A stretch of 45,892 bases of DNA, taken from assembly GCF_000315625.1 (NCBI RefSeq), contig NW_005434612.1, positions 28,187 through 74,078 on the forward strand, read 5' to 3'. Under the pieces are notes generated by a model. It saw nothing but the letters and a program-made list of their open reading frames with translations. It was not told the origin of the DNA and made no database searches. Source of the DNA: Guillardia theta CCMP2712. Lineage: Eukaryota; Cryptophyceae; Pyrenomonadales; Geminigeraceae. The first letter of the stretch is position 1, and the number at the start of each line of letters is the position of its first letter. This document shows positions 9,665 to 20,762 of the stretch, one piece after another. The position numbers and the translations under genes were made by a program.

Positions 9665-10335
9665 ATGGAACCCAGGAGGCGATACTTCACTCGGACATTC
9701 TTGGTCTTCTTCAAGATCAGTGAGTTCACCTACAGGCCTCTCTTCCCCTAACGCAAGTGTTTCCCCCCAGTCATGATCTTACAAGTCAACGGCTTGCCGC
9801 CTTCCATTCAGTGCAGCGATTCTGTAGAAGACATGCCGGTATCCGCATCCTCCCCTTCCCCGGCCTTGCTGAGGGTTGTGAAGCTCGCCAGCATCTACGC
9901 GAGGCAGTCGGAGACTGGGAGGAGCCACCTCAACCTCATCAACCAGCGAGGAAGCGGGTGGAAACGTTACCCTGCCCCCTTAGCTCCCTCACACTTTCTC
10001 TTCAGCTACAGTCGCCCGCAGCACAGCAACACCCTTCGACATCCGTCATGGCATGACTTGAAGTTCATCGCGGAGGTTGAAAGAATTCTGCGTTTCTTGT
10101 CAGGGTTCTGACCTGCTCTTCTCCAAGTCTTACGCCGAACAGTTCGAATTACATCGAGAGCTGGGTGAGAGGCAGGGCAGGATGTGATGAAGATGATTAC
10201 AACACAGGAGATCCTTCGAAAGTGAGACGGACCAAGGTTGGGATGGTTGCGAAGAAGGATGTGGATGTCAAGGTTTCTGGTCCCTTCACGTCCAAGATGC
10301 AAGGAGGCAATGAAGGTGACACAGAGAGCTTGTGA
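9665..10335 (+). CDS. Small membrane-anchored protein, unknown family
   Basis: Not recognised. ATG 9665 encodes a short basic start (MEPRRRYFTR) followed by a hydrophobic segment (TFLVFFKIIMIL) that spans a clear 51-nt GT-AG intron (9720-9770) in phase, suggesting a signal anchor. The next exon runs from 9771 through QVNGLPPSIQCSDSVEDM and a helix with KLASIYARQSE. Likely further introns are about 9957-10009 (GTGGAA to CTACAG) and near 10077-10106. A C-terminal piece from about 10182 (DDYNTGDPSKVRRTKVGMVA) ends at TGA 10333-10335. The first splice is well supported by frame; later ones are tentative and some would be under 35 nt. Confidence 0.45.
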
Positions 10336-10540
10336 CTGTTGTTGTTCGTACTGCCTTGGATGTTTTCTTTCCTTCTCCGCCTTTATCCTCCCGATTATTG
10401 TTAAGTAATTCCATGTTCATGGCTGATAGCATGAAAGATAGCTCCTTGTGCTCTTTTTCTCCTTCCTTCCCCCTCTCCTCCTCCTGACCTTGTTTCATCG
10501 TCATGAGCCTTTGTTTCAGGAAAAGGGGACACCGACGAAC

Positions 10541-11974
10541 ATGCTAACGTCTCAGTCGTGCAGACTCTCGGTGAGGGGGTAGCGAATCTTTCTACGGGAT
10601 GTGATAATGTCGCAGGTGCAGAGGAAGCGAACGATGCTGCAGCAGTCGGCTGCCTCGGTCTCCCTTGGATCGCGTCCCCATTCGTCGAGCTGGTGACTTT
10701 ATCGCTCTTGCCGCCTCTTCTCACCCGCCGCCCAGTGGCGGAGGGTCTGCAAGAGAAACTCCCCGAGGAACAAGGTGAAGCGGCACCTCCACGACGAAGT
10801 CACCTACAGGGAAAACACGTTCCCCAAGGTCTCTTCCTCCTCCCCCCCGCCTTGCACTCATTCGCATGCGCAGGCCAAGCGATACTCCTCGGGCGACTGG
10901 ATCCACATCCTCTTCACCTGGCCGCGTTCCACTGTCCTCCACAGGATCAGATCTCCAGTACTGGTGACCACCTGCTGGACGTTTCTCCTTGCCCTGCTGG
11001 ACCTCTGGTCGGACAAGGTAGCCAAAGTCAGGATCCTGAAGAACTTTAGCAAGAGTCCTCACTCCATCGTGGGATCCGCAATGTCCCTGCTCCTCGTCTT
11101 CCGCACTAACGCGGCCTACACGAGATTCTGGGAGGGAAGATGCTTGTGGGAGACGCTGACGAACAAGGCGAGGGACCTCACGAGAATGCTGGTGGCATAC
11201 AGGCCCGTCATAGGAGAGAAGACGTGTGAGAGGATGGCGGACCTGATCTGTACCTTTCCTGTCGCCCTCAAGCATCACCTTGAGGGTTTCATGGGGCCTG
11301 ACCAGGAGGAAGAGCTCGCACGCCTTCTCAACCCCCTCGATCGGCCTGGTGTGCTGCAAGCGGTCAACCGGCCCCTCTACATCGTGCAGGCCATGTCGTC
11401 CGTCATCACCAACGACGTCCCTTACCAGTCTGACCGCTGGACCTCGAGGGAACGCCTGGCAGTGCTCGGCATGATTAACGAGCTCGGCAAGTGCGTCGGA
11501 GGCTGCGAGCGGATCGTCCAGACGCCAATCCCGTTGCACTACGCGAGGCACACGGGCAGGTTCATGGGACTCTTCTGCCTCACCCTCCCTCTGGTCTTCA
11601 TCGGGGAAATGGGCCTCCTTGCCGTCCCTGCCGTCGCCTGTGTAGTCTGGTGCCTCTACGGAGTTCAGGTCTTCCTCCTCCCGCCTCTCCTTCTCCCTCC
11701 TCTCCCTCCCTCCCTCCTCCTTGCGCTGAGATCATGAGCAGGAGATCGGTCTGCTCATCGAGAACCCCTTCTCTCGCTCCACCGAGGTGATGCCCTTGCT
11801 GCTGCCCAGCTCAAGTTGACGAGGCTACAGGGGACGTGGGCCCTCCCGCTGTCGGTCATCGCAGAATCGATCCGCTGTGACGTGTGGGAAGCGATGGATG
11901 CGGCACCGGCGCCGCTGACGATGCAGAATGAGAGTGACGCAGGGGAGGAGGGGGAGGCGACTGGAGGGAGGTGA
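10541..11974 (+). CDS. Bestrophin-like chloride channel (UPF0187/VCCN family)
   Basis: Bestrophin-like proteins are anion channels; plastid members tune thylakoid ion balance and mitochondrial ones are also known. Exons: 10541-10570, 10616-10692, 10744-10828, 10874-11668, 11742-11786, 11831-11974, joining in phase to 391 aa. The first two exons give a Ser/Arg-rich, acid-poor presequence, so organelle import is likely. The core shows family features in order: GDWIHILFTWPRSTV, a first hydrophobic segment (VTTCWTFLLALLDLW), SLLLVFRTNAAYTRFWEGR, the later TPIPLHYARHTGRFMGLF, a hydrophobic hairpin (LPLVFIGEMGLLAVPAVACV) and YGVQEIGLLIENPFS split by intron 4. The tail LPLSVIAESIRCDVWE matches the family C-terminus. 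A poly(A)-type AATAAA lies near 12227. Exon 3's acceptor (GGAG) is the weakest choice. Confidence 0.9.
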
Positions 11975-12600
11975 GACAGTTTTTGATCAATCAAGGGGGA
12001 AGGAATGTGCTCCTGCTGGTTCCCCTCTGATCTAGCCCACGTCCTCCGCATGCAGACATGCGAGGAAAGATCTCAAGTCAGCACCAGATAGGAGACGAGA
12101 GTAAAGTACGATGTGGTAGGAGGAGACGTGGAAGTAGGAGTGGTCAGGGTCAAGCCTTCTCGGTGAGAGTAGGAGTAGTGGAAGTAGTGAAGTTGATGAA
12201 AATACTCGTTCATGAAGAATGTTGCAATAAAGATTCTTAAACCTCACTTGGTAAGTCTAAAGAACGACCACAACCACAGAGCTTCTAAAATGTGTAGAGA
12301 GAAATCATATACAAAAACATACAATCACCACTGAAAGAAATCAATAACGTAGGCATGCCTTGAATTTGTTCTCAAAGATACAGGCCTTGACCAACACCTT
12401 CCATGCGTCTTGAATCCATGGAAATGCAACAGGAAGCTTAATCGACGGCATATTGACTTCCCATGACAAATATTACATCACATCCGCACAGCCATCACCA
12501 ACTCGTGACCCCATCCTTACTTGAGGTTCAACGTCACTGCAAGACTCGCCTCCCTCGTATCGTTTGCCTTTCCTTTCCTCTCATGGCCCTCAATTCTCCT
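11975..12600. other. Intergenic region between converging genes
   Basis: Probable 3' UTR of the bestrophin-like gene (AATAAA near 12227) and then about 370 bases of AT-richer sequence with no supported ORF, RNA gene or repeat. The inverted-repeat arm begins at about 12601. Confidence 0.6.
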
Positions 12601-15600
12601 CGCTGAATTCAATGTCTACTCTCACGAAAGAGCTTGCGAGGCCTCAACTCGTCCTCCCCGTCTTCCTGTCGCTGCTGGCATGGCCGTCAGATCTCTCGAC
12701 TATGACCTCCAGTCTCACCTCTTGATTTTTCACTCGCTTCCTCCTGGTCAAACGGGTGCTCTGACTATCCTCCTCCTCCTCAAGCTCCTGGCAGTTCTTG
12801 ATGATCTCCTGCCAAAGGCACACTCGTGACTACGAGGTAGCAGGAGGTCAGGAGGCCTACCTTGAGCTCCTTGTCGATGGAGTCAAGCTCATCTCTCTGC
12901 CGTTGCAGCTCCTTATATGCTTTGGCTCTCCAGTACTCGACGATGCCCATCCTTGCACACCTCACTTGCTTGTCCAGCAGCGTCTGGCTCCCGTCCCATG
13001 AAATGACCTTGTTCGGTCGGTCCAGTCCCACCACCATCTCGCCTCGAAGCATGGAGCGCGTGCGGTAGCGGATGGCATCATCCGACTGCTCGAAGACGAC
13101 GAGCCTCCTGAAGAATCGCTCGGCGAAGGAGAGCAGCTTCCTGTCTGTCTCTGCATCACGAGACTTGTTGAGGACGATGAAGCTGTCGGCTCGTCCCAGG
13201 GCCCCGCGAGACTCCTCGACGTCCTCGGGCAACCTGTCCTGCTCTACCAGGCAAGCGCTCTTGACTCGACACTTGGACTGACGGCAGATGCCGTCCATCT
13301 GCTCATCCAAGTCTCCATCGCTCTGAAAGATGACGGAGTTGAGGTCCTCGCCGAAAGCTGTCGACAAGGCCGTCTGAATGTCTGCTGCCCGAGGATGGTC
13401 GATGGAGAACAAGGAGGAAATACACCCTAAAGCGTCCTTGCAGCTCGCAGGAATCTTGACATCTGTGACCTCCGTCTTGTACTGAAGATCGTCATACTTG
13501 TTCTTGAAGTCCTTGAACCGCTCGGTCAGCTCTGCATTGTGATTCCTGATGCCTGTTTGAAACCTCTCACAGTCTCGCTTCAGCTTCCCCAAGTCCGAAG
13601 TTGCTGCGATATCGACGTAGTAAGATTGGATAGCAGGAGAGACACCCTCTCGCTTGAGGAGCCTTGCAATAGCGTTCTCGATGTTTTGATGGCATATGGA
13701 TGTTTGTACCTCGACCCTGAGCTTCTCCTCTTCTTCTGTGTCGTCTTCGATAATCACCGGCTGTTCCTCGAAGGCGATGTTGGCTCTGCTCGCCTCCTGC
13801 ACCTCCTCGTTCTCGTTGTCATTGATTGCAGTGTCATCGTGCACGCCAGCAGATGCAGCAGGAAGCGTCACGTTCATCGTTCGCTGATCCAACGACCTTA
13901 TGGCAATGTTGCTCTGCACGTTAAACACAAGCGTACAAGCGCATAACTCCTGCTGCTCTTGTCTCTGAGGCACGAGCGTGAAGGTTCCTTTGACCGTGGG
14001 ATGACGAGCGTTGAGGGTTACCGCATTGGTCTCTATCCGGACGAGATGGTCCTCCAGCACCCGTGCCACCACTGTAGCCTCCCACTCGCTCGTGGGATGA
14101 TAGTTTGTCTTTCGAGACGCCCGGTCACATGCAGCGAGCGTGAAGCCACACTGAAGAGGGTCGTCAGTCGCAGGAGCATGAAGCTGCAAGTCCAGCTGCT
14201 CTACAGGTCCTGTAGCAATGGCGTGAGATACAAGCGGACAATCATGTCAAGCAGACAGTGTCTCTTACCTGACTTCACCTCCACGTTACAAGGCTTGGAA
14301 GCGATCGGAGGTCCTGCATACGAGGGTCTCGAGTCGACAAACTCAGCCGAGACCTGATGACTCCCGATCTCGCTGAGAGAGAAGGTGACGTGTACGCAGT
14401 TGCCGTCGAAGTTCTTGTACGACATGGGTATCATCTGCTTTTCACGGTACAGCCTCACATCCGGCATGGTACTCGTAGACCAGTCGTCGAGCTTTCTTTG
14501 GTCTTCGGTGTGGAGTTGGATCAAAGCTTCGAAGTCTGCTGCTGCAAGAGCTGAGCCTTGTGCGTACTCAAGATGTTTCTGTCGGTCTTTCACCGTCATC
14601 GCGATCTGAATGACGGAGTTCCTAGCAGTTGCGATGACATTGAAGGTGAACATCTGTACTCGTTTTGACAAGATTTTAGGAAAATACTCTCCTGCTGGAA
14701 GGGCTGGAATTGTGCTGAGCTTGAAAGCATCCCCCCTTGACTCATCTGATACTTTCTCAAGCTCCCTGCTCTGTTTGCCTACCTGCAGCATCAGCGGCTG
14801 ATCCCATGCAGCTGACAAGTTGTTGTCCACACTGTCTGTAACGATGAACCTGATGTCACATTCGTACTCCGCCATGCTGGGGACTGAGAGGTTGACGAAC
14901 GCTTGGCAGTCTGGCTGTACGCATATCTTGCACGGATCACCAGCTATCAGGTCCAAGTCCAGCTCGATGGGCTTCAAGTTGTAAGACTTTGTGCCACCTA
15001 TACCTGTTTTCACGTTGAGCTTCAGCCCAAGCTTGAGAGTGCCCTTGGAGGGTTTACAGCGAATGAAAGCATTCCTTACAGTGATCTTAGAGCCTTTGAT
15101 CGTGATGTTCCCAAGGGCATCTTTGCCTTCTACCACTTTGCGGTAGTTGTCATATAAAGTGACCGGAACCTCAAACCCATCTTCGCACGTGAAACTGAAG
15201 GCAAACTCATCATCCAAAGAAGGTTGGATGGGCGGGAAAACCACATATCCATCTCGATCCACTATGACTCCTTCCAACGTGAACAAGTCTCCTGCTTTGA
15301 TATCAGAGATGCCTTGTGGTAGAGAAATCTTCAGCTTCTCAGGCTCTCCGGGGGTCACCAGGACATCAAGTTGGTACTGAAACAGTCGCGTCTCCTCTTT
15401 CTTCGTCTGCTTCGAGCCTGCACAGGAGAAGACCGAGATGGTCTGCTTGGAATTAGATCGTACGTACAACGGAGGCAGCGCAAAGACTTGATCCCGACCG
15501 GCTTCATAGACTGGCAGCTGTGCATTCATCCAGCTCATTTCTACTTTCAAGTTTGACCTGCCGTCCGCAAAGTGCTGGCAGGGCTGGTTTGTCTCGTCAG

Positions 15601-18600
15601 CAGCCACAAGGTACAAGTCTGAGATCTTGTCGTTGTGCCGTGCGTTGAACGACACTGCTGCATTGTTGAGAGCCAACTCGACTCCTGATTGGAAGAGCTT
15701 CATGCGCCTCGGAGTTCCGCTCGGCTTCAGGGGACGTGAGAACCTCTGATGCAAGATCGTCGTCTCGGTCTCGTGGATGACATCTAAAGTCGCTTGAAGG
15801 CTCCGGGGAAACTCGTCGGAGTTGCAGAAGAACACATTGTCTGCCATCACATCAAGATCCAAAGTGTGCCTGAGGGAATCGTGAAACACAAGGCAACGAC
15901 CCGAGATGTCTGACAGCTTGACGAGATCACCGGCCACTGAATCCATTTGTAAAAGTAAGCGAGGATGATCACTGGTCTCCGAGAAATATTCAACCAAGAT
16001 TCCAGTTTCATGTACATGATTGAGAATAGACTTGACCCTTCCGAATTTTCTAACCTTCTGCCGCGATCGTCGGGAATCTCCTACTGAAATTTCTGCACCA
16101 GAATTCAAAATGACACAATCTCCTGTTTGGAAAAAGCCATGCTCCCTGTGAAATACCCCGACCGGTGCGCCTTGCTTGAGTATCATTTCTCTCCATCGAC
16201 CCATGTCTGCTTCACTAACTACCGTCTGAGCTGTTGCCGTATCATTCGAGAACAAAGAGCTCGCACACGAGCAGGTCAGGCGACATCTCCCTTTCCGTAT
16301 CTTGTTTTCATCCGACTGGCTATCGCCGTGAAGCAGGAGGTCCGGGCTCATCACCACGAGCTTGCCTTGGTTTCCGTCGCACATGTTTCCGCTCGCGTCT
16401 TGAATGCTGACGTCGACTGGCCCGAGCTGTTGGTAGTTGATATACTCCTCCCAGTCAGCGTCGCACTGTATACACGATGGCTGCCCATGCTGGACTTTGA
16501 TCGAGATATTGTGCTCAACGACCTTCTGCTGATGAATGTCTGTGATGACTATGCGAGCAGGATACGTCCCGACGCCCCCATGAAGCACGCAGAGGTCTTG
16601 GATCCTGATGCTCCCAGCGTACTCAGGCGTGAAGGATAGCGAGACATCTAGAGCCCGAGCCTCGTCTACCAGAATGTCAAGCGTGTGGACGCCGAGTTGG
16701 AGATCGATGCTATTGTTGTATTTGTCGTGCACCTGTACTTCTAAGGAGGTCGTTTGCCCGAGCTCACATTGGATGATCGGAGTGTCTGGTCTGAGCGATA
16801 CCTTGTGCATCTCTGCTGGGGTGATGTAGAACGTCGCGGGCTCGCACGTGAGCGGCGTCTGACCTGCAGCTGGCTCAAGGGATATCGTATACCGGCCTGC
16901 GACAGTCGCGAGCTTCTTCACTATCTTATCAGGATACGACAGATGCCCATTGGACACTTCGAAGCTTTCTGAGCAATCTTGTGACGCCACTGTGACCTTG
17001 AAGATCGGGATGTTTGTTTGAATGACTTCGTTGTTTGAGTTCTTGCAGACAACCCTTGTAAGCGGTAACATGCCAGCCTTCACGATGTGGTTGCGGAACT
17101 CGATAGCGACTGATCTGACTATCTGCTTCTCATTCTTTGCTCTGGTAGCCTCGAACTCTTTGTTGCTGAGGGGCCTCATGGAGTAGTTTTGTATTCTGAA
17201 GCGATTATGCTTCGTCATGCTGTTGTCTGAAGCCAATAGAAGAAGCTCGACCTCCCCTGACGGCAAGTTCAAGTCAAAGTGCTTATCTTGCAAGAACCTC
17301 TCGATCCTTCCTATATGACTTTCAATCTTTGCTCTCTCCTTTGTTTCTTTGTACAGCTCGACAAATTCACCCACCTTATACTCATTGTCGCAGAATATGA
17401 TCTTGTCGTGCTGAGACATTCCTTCAGCATCTATGTACTTTGGGTTTTCGTCTTCGAAGGAGACCTCTGCATCAAACTTGAGGTGACATTCTTTGAGCCA
17501 GAAATCGTATGCTTTTGCAAGGTCCTTCGAGTCAAGTGCATCTTGTAATTTTCTCATTTTGGTTTTGCCCATGTTGAATGACCATTTGCTTGCCTCTGGC
17601 TCGATCCCTCGGTCTACAAAGAGAATGCCGAAAGTCCTTGCATAGCATCGCTGCGGAGCAAGCGTCTTCTCTTCCTCACGGTATCTCATGAAGCCAGGAA
17701 CATACTGCTCCCCTGGAAGCCATCGTCCCATCCAGAACACCATGAAGCGGCGATCCAACGAGGTTGAGTGCCCATGCAGCTCGTCAACGTACGGGACTGT
17801 GTCCTTGTTGCCCTGGTTCGGGAAATAGAATATCGCCCCCGTCGCGATCGAGCGCTTGGTGGGGTCTGCATGGTCGGGGATCTCGACGTAGATGGGGAAG
17901 CAGTCCTTGGCGTCGTCGCTCAGCACTCGGTCAAGGCAGCACGTCGAGTCTGCAAGTCGATGCGGAGGGGCCGAGCTAGCAGAGCCTTGATGGATCACCT
18001 CGAACTCCAGGTCAATCTGCTCCGACATAGAGCCAGACTGGTCTCTACATTGCTTCAGCAACTTCTTCAAGCGGCTCATATCTTCATGAAACCTGTGTTC
18101 CCTCTGTGGTTTACGACCCGTTCGCTTCCCATCTACAATCGGCTGATCTATCAGCCTCAGCACCTGGTCTACAAACCTCTTCGCGCCTGCCTGCTCTCCT
18201 TCAAGGTACATGTAGTACATCGCTCGGATGTTGCTCAGGCAGTGCCTGAGAGCTGCCGCAGAGAAAGCTCCATCGCTGGTAAAGAAATCAATCTTGAAGC
18301 CTTCTATGTCGATCTTGCAGAAGCTCGACGCGACGTCTTCGCCCTCCTGGAGAGACCTGATGCATCTAATTGCTTTCCAAGCCGATAAGGTTGAGTCTTC
18401 CACTACTTGCACAGTTCTGCTGTCTCGCGTCTTACTGCTCACAACATGTCTTGTCCCAAGGGCATTACAAGCATTTTTGGCCCCCACGCCATATCGAGAG
18501 AAGGTACCGCTCAGATATCTCCTGAACGATGTGCAACCCTCGTCGTACAGCTCCTGCGTAGATGCTCGCTTTGACCCATACTGAAGCATTTCCTTGGGGT

Positions 18601-19190
18601 CTGAGCAGCCTATTCCATTGTCCACAAGATGAAAAGTGCCCCTTTGGAAGTTGAGTGTAACTCTGATAGTTTTGTTCTTGTCGTATTGGTTGCAGAGTAC
18701 ATGTTGTATCGAGTTATCAAAAAGCTCCCCGATCGCTGTCAAGAAAGAGTAATTACTGGTCGAACTTTCTAACATGCGCCCTTTATCAGGTGTGGTATCT
18801 TCCACTGTGACACACTTGAAGGTAGAGAGGGTGTCTGCCAATGATCACATCAGTTCTTGACATGTCTCAGCTCCGGCATTCACCTTTAGCGGGCAGCAGC
18901 AGAAGTTTGTACGGTCCGGCATTGGAGTCAAACTGGAGCGAAGAGACTTCCATGAGGGTAATAGCATTGTAAAGCTTGAGGCCCTGGTACAGGACATGCT
19001 TGTCAGTTGAGATAGCGCATCATGGAAGGATGCGACACCTTGACCGACAGGTTGAGCTCGTCAGTCAAGTGCTTTACGAGGCTCTCTACGGCTTGGAAGG
19101 TGTTGATCTCTTGGATGCTCAGGCGGGTGGGAGGTCTGGGGCCACGTGGTCAGGTAAATCAAACATCAGCATACTTCTGTTACCTTGCGG
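12601..19190 (-). repeat. Inverted repeat arm, left (about 6.6 kb)
   Basis: This interval is the reverse complement of about 33487-40119. Homology stops abruptly at both ends: outside at GAATTCAGC (12601 side) and inside at the exon 1/intron 1 junction (AAG then GTAACAG, 19184/19183). It contains exons 2-6 and all introns of the SMCHD1-like gene but not a closely matching exon 1. Confidence 0.9.
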
Positions 19191-19251
19191 TTCCATCGGT
19201 GGTAGGAGGTAATACTTTATCATCGATGTGTATCTCAACAGGCTCAGCCAT
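12644..19251 (-). CDS. SMCHD1-like GHKL ATPase with SMC hinge, left copy
   Basis: SMCHD1 is a non-canonical SMC protein that silences chromatin in vertebrates; DMS3/GMI1 are distant plant relatives. Exons (sense order): 19251-19184, 19135-19039, 18983-18884, 18834-14269, 14209-12861, 12808-12644; introns 48, 55, 49, 59 and 52 nt, all GT-AG. The phases join to 2,114 aa (human SMCHD1 about 2,005). Residues about 1-87 look ubiquitin-like. GHKL motifs follow: GELFDNS (N box, catalytic Glu 125), DNGIG, and RYGVGAKNA. The middle is beta-rich with Ig-like segments and a BAH-like stretch (GDCVILNS to VEYFSE). The C-terminus has a coiled coil, a hinge beginning LGCISSLFSIDHPRAADIQ, and a second coiled coil (QRQRDELDSIDKEL). 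Exon 1 (MAEPVEIHIDDKVLPPTTDG) differs from the right copy. No stop or frameshift is seen, so it is probably functional. A 10-bp minisatellite lies upstream. Confidence 0.9.
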
Positions 19252-19524
19252 CTGTTGACGGTTCAGCTCTTTTTCCTCATCCTCTGTGTATTGATAGATG
19301 CGTTGATGAAAAGAAGGAGAAGCGCGAGCCGAGGGGGAAGGGAAGGTGGATAGGAATGAAGAATGTGAGGGGAGCGAGGGGAGGGAGAAGAGAGGAGAAG
19401 AATCCGCAAGCGGAAGGGAGGGAGAAGAATGGAAGGTTCCAGGATGAAGAAGTTTTTTGTGGCGGGCGGGAGGGAGGAAAGCTAAAAGTTGAGATAATGA
19501 CAGTAGAGGGAGAAAGAAATGGAG

Positions 19525-19837
19525 AGAGGAGCGGGGAGGAGCGGGGAGGAGCGGGTAGGAGCGGGGAGGAGCGGGGAGGAGCAGGGAGGAGCGGGGAGGA
19601 GCGGGGAGGAGCGGGGAGGAGCAGGGAGGAGCGGGGAGGAGTAGGGAGGAGCGGGGAGGAGCGGGGAGGAGCAGGGAGGAGTGGGGAGGAGCGGGGAGGA
19701 GCGGGGAGGAGCGGGGAGGAGCGGGGAGGAGCGGGGAGGAGCGGGGAGGAGCGGGGAGGAGCGGGGAGGAGCGGGGAGGAGCGGGGAGGAGCGGGGAGGA
19801 GCGGGGAGGAGCGGGGAGGAGCGGGGAGGAGCGGGGT
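19525..19837. repeat. 10-bp minisatellite (GCGGGGAGGA), about 31 units
   Basis: Near-perfect tandem copies of GCGGGGAGGA, with sporadic G-to-A (GCAGGGAGGA) or TAGGGAGGA variants in the first half and homogeneous units after 19690. It begins about 275 bp upstream of the start codon of the left SMCHD1-like gene. The G-run spacing (GGGGAGG) could form G-quadruplexes. It has no counterpart upstream of the right copy. Confidence 0.95.
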
Positions 19838-19849
19838 AAGTGGAGCAGG

Positions 19850-20760
19850 CTCAGTGGGGAGAGAGGTGAGCTCGAGGGGGTTAAGAGAAGCAAGAAGGAC
19901 TGAGCAGGCTCGCCTCAGAACTTTCTCCTATTTAACTAATAGTTAATCCTATTTGACTAATAATTTCTCCTATTCGCCCGTTACACGGACAGACCCACCT
20001 GCAGACCCACAAACTGAGGTTGGACTGAGTGGGGACGAGGGGTCACTCCTTGCTGGGTTGTGGGGGGGATGAGGGACGAAAGTTGGAGGTCGGCATGGAA
20101 GTTGGCACCCAGTGTTGGTACCGGCCGCAGGTAACCCCCACCCCCTTCGAAATAACCCCCTGTCATAATTCTGCATGTGACCCCTATCTAAAAAGTTAAA
20201 TTCATAGTACCCCCATGGGTATTTTGGAGCATTCCCGTTGACTACCCCCGTCTATAACACCCCTACCCCCTATTCAAGAATTCGCAACAGAAACCGCCCA
20301 AGAATGTTGTCTTTCGCTCCCGCTGCTCTCGCATGCTTGCCATCGCGATCATAATTTCTCCTCTCCCTTGTCCTTTCTTCTCAGCCGACCCAATCTTTCC
20401 CGTCCTTGCATATCTGCTTCCTTGATCCTACTTCTCTACCTTCCCCAACGACTCGACTCGCCCTCATCCCTCAAATTTCAATCCCTTGCTACCAGCCCCC
20501 CAGTCTTGTCCATTGCTCGTCCTTGTACTTGTTTAACTCTTTATTTCTATTGCTAATCTCTCCTGTCCTCCCCCCTATCTGCCCTTGCATCTGTTGGAGA
20601 GCACTGAGCACTGAACCTGCTCCACGAGCCTTATCCGGCATTTCCGTCCCCTGCTTTACCCTCAATCAACTCACAATTGTTGCCTCCTACTTTTCTTTCC
20701 CTGCCTCTTCACCTGATCCTCCTGTTGACAACTTGTTCCCCTCGGGCTGAAGTTTTGTTC
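19850..20760. other. Intergenic region with C-tract-rich segment
   Basis: Contains a short TTTAACTAATAGTTAATCCT palindromic stretch (19931-19960), then 20110-20290 with many CCCCC/ACCCC tracts, then a pyrimidine-rich run to 20750 that may be the promoter and 5' UTR of the GST-like gene. No convincing coding region. Confidence 0.5.
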
Positions 20761-20762
20761 AG

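Noticed and set aside
14201-18841. Reading exon 4 of each SMCHD1-like gene as a stand-alone 1,546/1,560-aa protein starting at TTG
   Set aside because: The TTG lies in intron 3, two codons before the AG acceptor, and the last 20 residues translate intron 4. Three small upstream exons and two downstream exons splice in phase in both copies.
19180-19893. ORF extending upstream of the left SMCHD1-like ATG through the 10-bp satellite
   Set aside because: Open only because the repeat lacks stops in this frame; the peptide is a Pro/Ser/Leu repeat. The ATG at 19251 gives a first exon of the same phase as the right copy.
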